Source: Actinoplanes flavus (lineage in GTDB: Bacteria; Actinomycetota; Actinomycetes; Mycobacteriales; Micromonosporaceae). From it: 64,000 nucleotides of DNA. Below the pieces are notes generated by a model. It was given only the letters and a program-made list of their open reading frames with translations, was not told the origin of the DNA and ran no database searches. Positions 52,771 through 61,378 of this stretch are shown in pieces. A program made the position numbers and the translations under genes. Position 1 is the stretch's first letter, and every line of letters begins with the position of its first letter. The DNA lies in assembly GCF_017592555.1 (NCBI RefSeq), contig NZ_JAGFNS010000004.1, forward strand, positions 1-64,000, in the 5' to 3' direction.

Positions 52771-53067
52771 ATGACCGGCATGAATGCCGATCTCACCGAA
52801 GTCCGCCGGGCCATCGACGCGATCGACGCCGAGGTGGTGCAGCGGCTCGCCGCCCGGGAACGGCTGGTCCGGCGGGCCGCCGCGCTGAAGACCGACGAGC
52901 AGGCGGTGCGGGCGCCCGCCCGGGTCGAGGAGGTCATCGCCAAGGTGCGCGGCCTGGCCGTCACGGCGGGCGGGTCACCGGAGGTCGTCGAGCGGGTCTA
53001 CCGGGCGATGATCAGCGCCTTCATCGACCTGGAACTCGCCGAGCACCGCGGGCACGACAGAGCCTAG
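52771..53067 (+). CDS. Chorismate mutase, AroQ type
   Basis: A 98-residue all-helical chorismate mutase, converting chorismate to prephenate, or an isochorismate-pyruvate-lyase-like relative. The first helix reads VRRAIDAIDAEVVQRLAARE, with the Arg expected to bind substrate, and a Lys follows in RRAAALKTDEQAVRAPAR. An ATG three codons later is an alternative start. It stands alone, with no aromatic biosynthesis genes near. Confidence 0.88.
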   Translation: MTGMNADLTEVRRAIDAIDAEVVQRLAARERLVRRAAALKTDEQAVRAPARVEEVIAKVRGLAVTAGGSPEVVERVYRAMISAFIDLELAEHRGHDRA

Positions 53068-53247
53068 GACCGGCAGTCCACGATCGCTCGGGCCAAGGCC
53101 CGGATCAGGGCGGTCTCGCCGGTGCGCGGCGGAGGAACGGCTGGTTCACCCGCGTTGCGCGATTCCCGTACGCATGCTGTGGTTTTGCCGGAATCTTGAC
53201 CTTGTGCAGTACCAAGGTGGGCGAGTCCGAAACGTTGTGGGGGCAGC

Positions 53248-53871
53248 ATGGACTGGGCAGTGATCGGTGCCATGGTGGGGCTCGCCGCCGTGGTCATCCG
53301 AGGTGTGCTGGCGTTCGGCATGGCCGGCAAGGAGATCGGGAAACTGCGTGTCTCCGGCCAAAGTGTGCGAACCCTGCGCGCCCAGGCGGAGGCCCGGCGA
53401 TGGACGTGGGACGCGGCCGCCTACGAGCCCACCGTGCCGGTCGGGCGGCTCGCCGGGCTGGCCGGGCTGCGGCAGCGCGGCGCCGCCCACGGGAAGTTCC
53501 GCCGGCGTCAGGCGAGCGCCGCGGTGGTGGCCGCGATCGTGGACTCCGGCTTCACATCGCACCTCGGCATCGACTCCGGCACCACGGTGCTGGCCGTGGT
53601 GATCACCATGGAGGCGCCGGAACTCGACGGTGACCTGCACCTGGACCCTCAGCGAGGCGGCGGCTACGACGTCTCCGGCAGCCTCGCGGGGCTGCTCGCC
53701 GGCACCGACCTGCTGAACCGGCTCGGCTGGGTGGGCTACCCGGCGGTCGATGTGGCCGACGGGCAGGCGAGTTTCCTCTACCCGAGTCTCAGCAGTGCCG
53801 CCGAACTCGACCGGCTGCTGTCCGTCGGCGACGACCTGCTCAGCGGGCTCGCTCCGGTCACACCGCCGTGA
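53248..53871 (+). CDS. Hypothetical protein with an N-terminal membrane helix
   Basis: A 207-residue protein of unknown function. A hydrophobic N-terminus (about residues 4-25) could anchor it in the membrane. The soluble part alternates strands and helices (TTVLAVVITMEAPELDGDLH; LLNRLGWVGYPAVDVADG) without a known motif. A G-run just before the ATG can serve as ribosome binding site. Its last 14 bases overlap the phosphotransferase gene on the other strand. Confidence 0.65.
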   Translation: MDWAVIGAMVGLAAVVIRGVLAFGMAGKEIGKLRVSGQSVRTLRAQAEARRWTWDAAAYEPTVPVGRLAGLAGLRQRGAAHGKFRRRQASAAVVAAIVDSGFTSHLGIDSGTTVLAVVITMEAPELDGDLHLDPQRGGGYDVSGSLAGLLAGTDLLNRLGWVGYPAVDVADGQASFLYPSLSSAAELDRLLSVGDDLLSGLAPVTPP

Positions 53872-54709
53872 GCGCCTCGTCGATCATCCGGTGACCCTGG
53901 GCCTCGAAATCCTCGATGCCCTTGTCGTAGGCCCAGCAGGCGGTGCCGATCGCCTCCCGGACACGGCTGCGGCGCCAGCCGTCGTCCGCACGGGGGTCGG
54001 CGCCGTACCCCTCGAGAAAGGCCCGCTCCAGGCGGGGATCGTCACGGAAGTCCTGGGCGACAAGACGACCGAAATCGGTGTACGCGGGGCGCAGCGCCGC
54101 CCGGCCGAAGTCGATGACGCTGACGACACCGTCGTGGACCAGCCAGTTGCGGGGCTGCCAATCGCCGTGCGTCGGCACGACCGTCGCCGGGTGGGCCGGC
54201 CAGCTCCTGATCAGAGTTCGAAGCCGCTCCACCATTGACGGGGCGATCCGGTGCCGTCCGTCCAGCAGCGTCAGCGATTTGCCGTTCTCGCGCTGTTCGT
54301 AGCCCTCGTCGACGGTCGCGGTCTGGCCGTGCAGCACGGCGAGCAGCTCGCCCGCCTGACGGAAGGCGGCCGGGTCGGTGGCGTGCTCGCTGTCCAGCAG
54401 CAGCACGCCGGGCAGGTAGGTGGTGACCAGCAGCTTCGCCGTTGTGCTGGCGTGCAGCATGGTGGCGGCCCGGCCCCGGCTGGTCCACGAGGACAGCCAC
54501 TCGCGGTGGGCGCGGATCTCCCGGGCCATGTGGTGGTCCCGCGCGCCGCCGGCCTTGACGATGTAGCGGTCGGCGCCACGTGTCATCTCCAGGACCGTGG
54601 TCTCGACGATGCCCCAGCTGTGGTCCCTCACGACCGTCGCACCCGGAATCCATCGATCCAGCAGATCCCGTTGCTTTGCTGAGAGCTTCCCGAGCGCACC
54701 GTTCACCAT
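53858..54709 (-). CDS. Aminoglycoside phosphotransferase-family kinase
   Basis: A 283-residue protein with the APH/choline kinase fold. The catalytic loop is THGDWQPRNW and the metal-binding motif is VIDFGRA. The ATP-binding lysine is in RYIVKAGGARD, with a glutamate-bearing helix after it. Such proteins phosphorylate small hydroxylated compounds; resistance to an aminoglycoside is possible but not implied. Confidence 0.88.
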   Translation of the reverse strand: MVNGALGKLSAKQRDLLDRWIPGATVVRDHSWGIVETTVLEMTRGADRYIVKAGGARDHHMAREIRAHREWLSSWTSRGRAATMLHASTTAKLLVTTYLPGVLLLDSEHATDPAAFRQAGELLAVLHGQTATVDEGYEQRENGKSLTLLDGRHRIAPSMVERLRTLIRSWPAHPATVVPTHGDWQPRNWLVHDGVVSVIDFGRAALRPAYTDFGRLVAQDFRDDPRLERAFLEGYGADPRADDGWRRSRVREAIGTACWAYDKGIEDFEAQGHRMIDEALTAV

Positions 54710-54739
54710 CCGAATCCTAGGCCGGGTCTGCTCGTTGCC

Positions 54740-54931
54740 GCTCGAGCCGGTCGAGCACCCTCTTCAGCTGGTCCTCAGTGTTGTCTCGAGGGGGTTGATC
54801 AAGCACGGACAGCCAGCCCGCTGCCTCAGCTGGTCGTGGGTGTTGGTTCGGGTGTTTGAGACAGCTCTGACGGCGAGCCGGGTTCTCAGTTGGCCCTGTT
54901 GCGGGTGCGACAGCGAGCCGGGTTCGAGCTG
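54740..54931. repeat. Imperfect short repeats
   Basis: Two pairs of similar blocks are seen: TCAGCTGGTC followed by GTGTTG, and GCGAGCCGGGTTC, each twice. The pattern is far weaker than in the other arrays of the window and could be an old, decayed array between the phosphotransferase and ROK genes. Confidence 0.4.
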
Positions 54932-56464
54932 TCAGCGGCGCAGGTGGGACTGTAGGACCAGGGCGGCGGCGCCGGTCGCCGAGGCGGTCGCCGCGGCCAG
55001 GGAGACGGTGACCGTCGCCGAGCGGTGCCATGTCCGGCGGTCCGCGGGCTGAACCCGGCGCATGATCGCCGGGCCGTAGACGAATGACGCCGCCGCGAAA
55101 CCCGGGCCGGTCAGCACCACCAGGTCGATGTCGAGCAGATTCACCACCGATTCGGCGGCGGCCGCCACGTACCGTGCGGAATCCTCCAGCAGCGCGAGGC
55201 ATCGCGGAGCGCCCGACCGGGCGGCCCGGGCCACCGCGGCGAAGTCGGCGGTCACGCTCCGTGGCGCGGACTGGCCGAGGCCGGCCTCCGCGGCCGCCGC
55301 GGCGTCGGCGCGGGCCGCGGCCACCACGGTGCGGGGCCCGGCCAGGACCTCCAGGCACCCGCGACTGCCGCACCAGCATTCCGGACCATCGACCTGTACG
55401 CACACGTGGCCGAACTCGCCCGCCGCACCGTGCCCACCCCGCATCGCGCGACCTTCGACGACGATCCCCGCGCCGATGCCGCTGCCCATGTACAGGGCCG
55501 CGAACGCCTGCTCCGGCCCGACCCGCGCCACCCAGTACTCACCGACGGCGGCGGCGGTCGCGTCGTTCTCCACGAGCACCGGCCAGCCGTTCTCCTCGAC
55601 GAGCCGCCGCCCGAGCTCGTCGGCGTCCCATCCCCGCAGGTGCGGCGGCGCGTCCCAACCACGCAGGTGGGCGTCGTCGCTCGCGTGCGGCAACGCCTGC
55701 ACGCTGACCACGTGGGCCGGTGTGCCCGCCGCCTCCGCGGCACCGGGCGAGGTGGCCCAGTCCGCCCGGCTCGCCGGTGGTCGGGCCTCCGCGCCGGGGG
55801 CCGCCGCCCGCCGATGAGGGAGTGCTGCCTCCGGGCCGGTTGCGGTGGGCCGACGGGTGTGGGGTGTGGCCTCCGGGCTCAGTGAGACCGACGGACTGCC
55901 CGGGCCTCCGAAATGGGATATCTCCGTCGATCCCGCTACGCCGCCCGCTGCCGGTGGAGTGTCGGCCTCGGGCGTGCGGCGGACGCTGCCGTTACGGGGG
56001 CCGGGCCAGACGACGCCGAGGCCGAGGCAGCGGGCCCGGTCCACGCCGGAGGCCGCCAGCAGGGTGCCGATGCCGTCGGCGAGGTGCGGGAGCAGGTCGC
56101 CGGGCGGTGCGGGGCGGGCGAGACGGGAGATGACGCCGCCGGTCTGGCCGGTCAGGACGAACGTGGTGACGTCCCGGTCCAGGTGGACGCCGACGGCGAG
56201 GCGGGCGGCCGGGTCCAGGCGCAGCAGGGTGCGTGGCTTGCCGCCGGTCGGGGCGCGGCCGGTCTCCACGACGAGGCCCTCATCGAGGAGGCGGCGCACG
56301 GTCATCGACACCGCGGCCTCGGTGAGCCCGGTGATCGCGGCCAGCTCGACGCGGCTCAGCGGCTCGGAGGCGCGGATCGCGTCGAGGATGCTCTCCCGCG
56401 CCGCGGGACGGCGCCCCCGGCCCGGCCGGCCCACCGGCGTAGCGTCTCCGATCGCTTCCCTCAC
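54932..56464 (-). CDS. ROK-family transcriptional regulator with a low-complexity insertion
   Basis: About 510 residues. A winged helix-turn-helix (SRVELAAITGLTEAAVSMTV) precedes a ROK sugar-kinase-like domain. The zinc motif CWCGSRGCLE and the GHGAAGEFGHVCV region are intact. About 115 residues rich in Pro, Ala and Gly are inserted after VVWPGPRNG (DNA about 55648-55990), just before the normal continuation PPHLRGWDADELG, and the end of the insert duplicates HLRGWDA. The GTG at 56464 is my preferred start; a longer frame to 56545 adds glycine-rich sequence. It lies next to alpha-galactosidase and beta-mannosidase genes and probably controls galactomannan use. Confidence 0.88.
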   Translation of the reverse strand: MREAIGDATPVGRPGRGRRPAARESILDAIRASEPLSRVELAAITGLTEAAVSMTVRRLLDEGLVVETGRAPTGGKPRTLLRLDPAARLAVGVHLDRDVTTFVLTGQTGGVISRLARPAPPGDLLPHLADGIGTLLAASGVDRARCLGLGVVWPGPRNGSVRRTPEADTPPAAGGVAGSTEISHFGGPGSPSVSLSPEATPHTRRPTATGPEAALPHRRAAAPGAEARPPASRADWATSPGAAEAAGTPAHVVSVQALPHASDDAHLRGWDAPPHLRGWDADELGRRLVEENGWPVLVENDATAAAVGEYWVARVGPEQAFAALYMGSGIGAGIVVEGRAMRGGHGAAGEFGHVCVQVDGPECWCGSRGCLEVLAGPRTVVAAARADAAAAAEAGLGQSAPRSVTADFAAVARAARSGAPRCLALLEDSARYVAAAAESVVNLLDIDLVVLTGPGFAAASFVYGPAIMRRVQPADRRTWHRSATVTVSLAAATASATGAAALVLQSHLRR

Positions 56465-56682
56465 CCAGCCACCACCATGTCGCCGAACCCCTCCGTCATC
56501 GCGCCACCATCCTGCCCGCACAGGCGTGGGTGGGGGCGCCGCCACGTCCGAGACGCGGATTCCGTCACTCGATCATCGATCCCGTTCGCCGTCAAACGGC
56601 TCGCCCACCCGGACCCGCGGCGGGTTCACCCCCGAGGGGCCGAGGCAGCGGCACGGCGAGGAACCCGGCGACACGGCCACCG

Positions 56683-58824
56683 TCATGTGGTGCCTCCGGC
56701 CGGGGTGGCGCGGATCAGCAGCACCCGGTCGGGGTAGAGGACCGGGAGCCGGAGGCCGGCTGTGCCCAGCGCACGGCCGCTCAGCCGGACGCCGGCCGAT
56801 GTGCACCACGGCAGGGCGGCGCCCCACGCCGCGGCGTTGCCGTCGGGCACGTCACCGGGTGGCTGTGGTCGCACGTGGTAGAGCCGGTCCGGGTCGAGGC
56901 CGGGCAGCGCGACGGCGCCCGGTGGGTAGGCCTCGCTGGTGGCGGTCGCGGTCACCGCGAACAGGGCGTCGGATGCGGACACCACGCCGGTCAGCGAATA
57001 CGCCGGATCGGCCACGTCCCCGTGCACCAGCGTGCCGGTGTGCAGCAGCGACCGGACCTCCTTGTAGAGGGCCACCCACTCGCCCAGCCGGGACAGTTCC
57101 CCGGGTGTCGCCACGGTGAGGTCCCACTCGATGCCGAGATGGCCCCAGATGGCGGTGCCGGCGCGGGTGTCCAGCGGCAACTCTCGCTGGGTGGTGTGCG
57201 AGCGTGGCGCGCCCACGTGCGAGCCGATCAGCTCCAGCGGCACGAGCAGGCTGGTCCACCGCTGGATCGCCACCCGTTCGTGGGCGTCGATGCAGTCGGA
57301 CGCCCAGATGCGGTCGGTGCGGGCCAGGATCTCCAGGTCGACGCGGCCGCCGCCGGACGAGCAGGACTCGATCTCCACACCGGGATGCCGGGCGCGCAGC
57401 TCGTCGAGGAGCCGGTAGACGGCGTGCGTCTGGTCGTGCACACCGGCACGCCCGGACGCGGGATGGCCGGCGTCGACCAGGTCGCGGTTGTGGTCCCACT
57501 TCAGATACCCGATGGCGTGCTCGCTGAGCAGCGTGTCCAATCGGTCGCGCACGTAGGCGTACGCCGAGGGGTTGTGCAGGTCGAGCACCTGCTGGGAGCG
57601 CGCCGTCGGTGGGAGCCGGTCGCCGGCGGCCATGATCCAGTCGGGGTGGGCACGGGCCAGGTCCGAGTCGGGATTGATCATTTCGGGTTCGACCCAGAGG
57701 CCGAACTCCATGCCCAGGTCACGGACCACGCTGATCAGGGGATCGAGCCCGTCCGGCCACACGTCGGGCGAGACCGTCCAGTCGCCGAGGCCGGAGGTGT
57801 CGTCGCGGCGGGACCCGAACCAGCCGTCGTCCAGCACGAACCGCTCGGCGCCGACGGTCGCGGCCGCCTTGGCCAGCTCGGTGAGCCGGCCCAGATCATG
57901 ATCGAAGTAGACCGCCTCCCATGTGTTGACCACGACCGGGCGTGGCCGCGTGGGATGGCCCGGCCGGGACCGCAGATAGCTGTGGAAACGCTCCGACAGC
58001 GAGTCCAGGCCGTGGGCGCCGAAAGCCGCGAACACCCATGGGGACGTGTAGGACTCGCCCTCGCGCAGCCCGATCTCGCCGGGTAGCAGCAGCTCACCGC
58101 CACCCAGCGCGGAATGCCCGTGATAGTTGCGCTCCGCGACCGTGCGCGCGTTGCCGGAGAACGCGGTGTGCACACCCCAGACCCGGCCGTGCCGGTTGCC
58201 GAACCCGGCCGTGCCGGCGCACAGCAGATAGGCGGAGTCGTAGCCCGTGCGGCCGGTCCGGTTCTCCCGGACCCGCAGGCCGTGCGTGAAAGCGGTCCGT
58301 TGTGGGGAGCGTTCCCGCAGGTGGTGGCCGGTGAAGTCGAGCAACTCGGTGGTCTCCGGCGGCACCGGCAGGAACAGCGTCAGATGATCCAGCCAGTAGG
58401 TGCCCGGCGCCGTGCTGGTCAGCCGCGCGCGAGCGCGCAACACCCCGGCCGGGTGCAACTCGATCTCGATCACCAGCTCCAGGCCCGCGGTCTCGTCGAA
58501 ACCCCTCACCTGTACGCCGTGAGCACTCCGATCCACGCCGCTCACGGAGAACGCGCTGGACCACGCCGTGCCGTCGCGATGCCCGGCCAGACCCGGATGA
58601 CCGAGCCAGCCGGCCGACTGCTCGGGCAGGATGGAGACCCGGACCGGGGAGTCGGCGGAGAACCCGATCGGCTGTGGCGCTGTGGCCAGCGCCACCTCGG
58701 CCAGCTCCTCGGGGCCGAGGTCGCCCAGGGCCTCGCCCCAGTGCACGACGGCTGGCAGCGAGGGGCCGCGAAAGTCCAGCACAAAGCTCACGCCGGCAGC
58801 GCTCAGGTGCACGAAATCGACCAT
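56683..58824 (-). CDS. Alpha-galactosidase, GH36
   Basis: A 713-residue cytoplasmic enzyme with the three-part GH36 layout (beta-sandwich, barrel, C-terminal beta domain). The nucleophile is Asp444 in LKWDHNRD and the acid/base is Asp510 in ASDCIDAHER, with SCSSGGGRVDLE between. WEAVYFDHD and DDGWFGSRRDD are standard for the family. It would remove galactose side chains from imported galactomannan fragments. The ATG at 58824 follows GGAGG by four bases. It is divergent from the beta-mannosidase gene. It is not a recent duplicate of the GH36 at 24468, from which it differs clearly. Confidence 0.95.
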   Translation of the reverse strand: MVDFVHLSAAGVSFVLDFRGPSLPAVVHWGEALGDLGPEELAEVALATAPQPIGFSADSPVRVSILPEQSAGWLGHPGLAGHRDGTAWSSAFSVSGVDRSAHGVQVRGFDETAGLELVIEIELHPAGVLRARARLTSTAPGTYWLDHLTLFLPVPPETTELLDFTGHHLRERSPQRTAFTHGLRVRENRTGRTGYDSAYLLCAGTAGFGNRHGRVWGVHTAFSGNARTVAERNYHGHSALGGGELLLPGEIGLREGESYTSPWVFAAFGAHGLDSLSERFHSYLRSRPGHPTRPRPVVVNTWEAVYFDHDLGRLTELAKAAATVGAERFVLDDGWFGSRRDDTSGLGDWTVSPDVWPDGLDPLISVVRDLGMEFGLWVEPEMINPDSDLARAHPDWIMAAGDRLPPTARSQQVLDLHNPSAYAYVRDRLDTLLSEHAIGYLKWDHNRDLVDAGHPASGRAGVHDQTHAVYRLLDELRARHPGVEIESCSSGGGRVDLEILARTDRIWASDCIDAHERVAIQRWTSLLVPLELIGSHVGAPRSHTTQRELPLDTRAGTAIWGHLGIEWDLTVATPGELSRLGEWVALYKEVRSLLHTGTLVHGDVADPAYSLTGVVSASDALFAVTATATSEAYPPGAVALPGLDPDRLYHVRPQPPGDVPDGNAAAWGAALPWCTSAGVRLSGRALGTAGLRLPVLYPDRVLLIRATPAGGTT

Positions 58825-58846
58825 CGGACCTCCGGTCACATCGGCG

Positions 58847-58876
58847 TTGACGGACTTCGTTCAGTTGCTTAAGAAT
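58847..58876 (+). promoter_or_regulatory. Beta-mannosidase promoter
   Basis: TTGACG (58847-58852) and TAAGAA (58870-58875) are 17 bases apart. The -10 region GCTTAAGAATG matches GCTTAATAATG of the Opp-type promoter (46749-46759) in 10 of 11 bases and includes the palindrome CTTAAG. Both promoters may share a regulator. Confidence 0.55.
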
Positions 58877-58931
58877 GTGGGAACCGCGGCGCGGCGGCAA
58901 CCCGATTTTCATCACGCAGGGAGCACCACCC

Positions 58932-61376
58932 ATGCTCAAGACCGACCTTCACCAGGGCTGGACCGTCCGTTCCGTGGGTGGCCACGTCCCATCGGAGATC
59001 GCCGCGTCGCGGCTGCCCGCCGGCGTCCCGGGGACCGTCCACACCGACCTGCTCGCGGCCGGCCTGATCCCCGACCCGTACCTCGGCGTCAACGAGGCCG
59101 GGCTCGCCTGGTTCCACCGCAGCGCCTGGCTCTACGAGACCACGTTCACGGCCGCCCCGGCCGCGCCCGGCGAGCGGGTCGACCTGGTCTTCGACGGGCT
59201 GGACACGGTGGCGACCGTCGCGGTCGACGGGACCGAGCTGGGGCGGACCGCCAACATGCACCGTGGCTACCGCTTCGACGTGCGGCACCTGCTGCGCGAC
59301 GGGGAGATCCCGTTGAGCGTCCGGTTCGACTCGGCGCTGGAGCACGCGGAGCGGTTCGAGGAGCAGGCCGGCTCCCGTCCCCGGCCGTACCCTCATCCGT
59401 TCAACGCGGTCCGCAAGATGGCCTGCTCCTTCGGCTGGGACTGGGGCCCCGACCTGCAGACCGCCGGCATCTGGAAGCCGGTCCGCCTGGAGCGCTGGCA
59501 CACCGCCCGGTTCGCGTCGGTGCGGCCGCTGGCCACCCGTGACCGGCTCACCGTGCACGTCGACGTCGAGCTGGCGTCCGACGTGCCGCTGACCGTCACG
59601 GTGCGGGCCGCGGGACGCACCGCCCGGGCCGGCGTCGTCGCCGGCCGGGCCACCGTCGAGCTGCACGTGCCGGACGCGCCGGTGTGGTGGCCGGTGGGTC
59701 ACGGCAAGCAGCCACTCGTGCCGGTCGAGGTCACCCTCCTCACGGGCGAGCACGTGCTCGACGAGTACCGCACCCGGGTCGGCTTCCGCGACGTGCGGCT
59801 CGACGAGAGCCCCGACGAGCACGGCAGCCGGTTCACTCTCATCGTCAACGATCAGGAGATCTTCGTCCTCGGGCTGAACTGGATCCCGGAGGACCACCTG
59901 CTCACCCGCATCACCCGCGAGCGCCTCGAAGCGGCCGTGGAGCGCGCGGTCGCCGGCAACGCCAACCTGCTGCGCGTCTGGGGCGGCGGGATCTGGGAGT
60001 CCGACGAGTTCTACGACGTCTGCGACGAGCTCGGCGTGCTGGTCTGGCAGGACTTCCCGCTCGCGTGCGCCGCCTACAGCGAGGAGGAGCCGATGCGGTC
60101 GGAGATCCTCGCCGAGGCCCGGGAGAACGTGACCCGGCTCGCCCCGCACCCGTCACTGATCCTGTGGAACGGCGGCAACGAGAACATCTGGGGCCACGAG
60201 GACTGGCAGTGGAAGGAAGCGCTGAACGGCGCGACCTGGGGCGCCCGCTACTACTACGAGGACTTCCCGTCGCTGCTGGCCGAGCTCGACCCGACCCGGC
60301 CGTACCATCCGGGCAGCCCGTCCAGCCCCGGCCACGACCCCGAGGTCGTCCACCCCAACGACGACCGGTTCGGCACCCGCCACGAGTGGGAGGCGTGGAA
60401 CCGGGAGGACTACCGCTTCCACGACAACTCCGTACCCCGATTCTGCTCCGAGTTCGGCTGGCAGGCGCCGCCCGCCTGGTCGACGCTGACCGCCACGCTC
60501 GCACCGGAGGATCTGCGTAAGGACTCGGCCGCCTTCCTGCTGCACCAGAAGGCGGAGGACGGCAACGGCAAGCTCGACCGGGGGCTGGCCCACCACATGG
60601 CGGTGCCGTCCGACTTCGCGGCCTGGCACTGGGCCACCCAGCTCAACCAGGCGCGGGCCACCGCGTATGCGGTCGCCCACCTGCGCGGGCACGCCCCACG
60701 GACGATGGGCAGCATCCTGTGGCAGCTCAACGACTGCTGGCCGGTCACCTCGTGGGCCGTCGTCGACGGTTCCGGGCGGCTCAAACCGGCCTGGTATGCG
60801 CTGCGCCGCACGTACGCCCCGGTCCTGCTGTCCTTCCAGGAGCGTGCCGGCCGCACCGTGCTCGCCGTGATCAATGATCGCGATGAGCCGTGGCGTGACA
60901 ACGCCCGGCTGCGGCGGGTCCGCTTCGACGGCGCCGAGCTGGCCGTGGTCACCGTCGAGGTGGACGTGCCGGCCCGGTCGGTCGGGCTGATCGACGTCGA
61001 CCCGGCCCTGCTCGCGGCCGTCGAACCCGACCGGGAGGTGCTGGTCGCCGACAGCGGTGGGCTGCGCGCCACCCATCTGTTCGCCGAGGACTTCGATCTG
61101 CGGTACGACCCAGCGGCGGTGCGGGCAGACGTGGTGGCCGTCGAGGGCGGATACTCGATCACCGTGACCGCCGCATCGTTCGCCCGGGACGTGGCCGTGC
61201 TCGCCGACCGGGTCGCGCCCGACGCCGTCGTCGACGACATGCTCGTCGACCTGCTGCCAGGGGAGACGCACACGTTCACCGTCACCACGGCGGCGACCGT
61301 CGACGGCGAGGCGTTCGCGGCGCCCGAAGTGCTGCGGTCGGCGAACGCGCTCACCACGCCGGCACAGGTCGGCTGA
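58932..61376 (+). CDS. Beta-mannosidase, GH2
   Basis: An 814-residue cytoplasmic exo-enzyme that releases mannose from manno-oligosaccharides. It has the GH2 order: sugar-binding jelly roll, immunoglobulin-like domain, barrel, and C-terminal beta domains. FNAVRKMACSFGWDWGPDLQ is characteristic of beta-mannosidases within GH2. The acid/base is Glu417 in NGGNEN and the nucleophile is Glu507 in FCSEFGW. The ATG follows AGGGAG by nine bases. It is co-transcribed with the LacI-like gene two bases downstream and completes the pathway begun by the secreted mannanase. Confidence 0.95.
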   Translation: MLKTDLHQGWTVRSVGGHVPSEIAASRLPAGVPGTVHTDLLAAGLIPDPYLGVNEAGLAWFHRSAWLYETTFTAAPAAPGERVDLVFDGLDTVATVAVDGTELGRTANMHRGYRFDVRHLLRDGEIPLSVRFDSALEHAERFEEQAGSRPRPYPHPFNAVRKMACSFGWDWGPDLQTAGIWKPVRLERWHTARFASVRPLATRDRLTVHVDVELASDVPLTVTVRAAGRTARAGVVAGRATVELHVPDAPVWWPVGHGKQPLVPVEVTLLTGEHVLDEYRTRVGFRDVRLDESPDEHGSRFTLIVNDQEIFVLGLNWIPEDHLLTRITRERLEAAVERAVAGNANLLRVWGGGIWESDEFYDVCDELGVLVWQDFPLACAAYSEEEPMRSEILAEARENVTRLAPHPSLILWNGGNENIWGHEDWQWKEALNGATWGARYYYEDFPSLLAELDPTRPYHPGSPSSPGHDPEVVHPNDDRFGTRHEWEAWNREDYRFHDNSVPRFCSEFGWQAPPAWSTLTATLAPEDLRKDSAAFLLHQKAEDGNGKLDRGLAHHMAVPSDFAAWHWATQLNQARATAYAVAHLRGHAPRTMGSILWQLNDCWPVTSWAVVDGSGRLKPAWYALRRTYAPVLLSFQERAGRTVLAVINDRDEPWRDNARLRRVRFDGAELAVVTVEVDVPARSVGLIDVDPALLAAVEPDREVLVADSGGLRATHLFAEDFDLRYDPAAVRADVVAVEGGYSITVTAASFARDVAVLADRVAPDAVVDDMLVDLLPGETHTFTVTTAATVDGEAFAAPEVLRSANALTTPAQVG

Positions 61377-61378
61377 CG

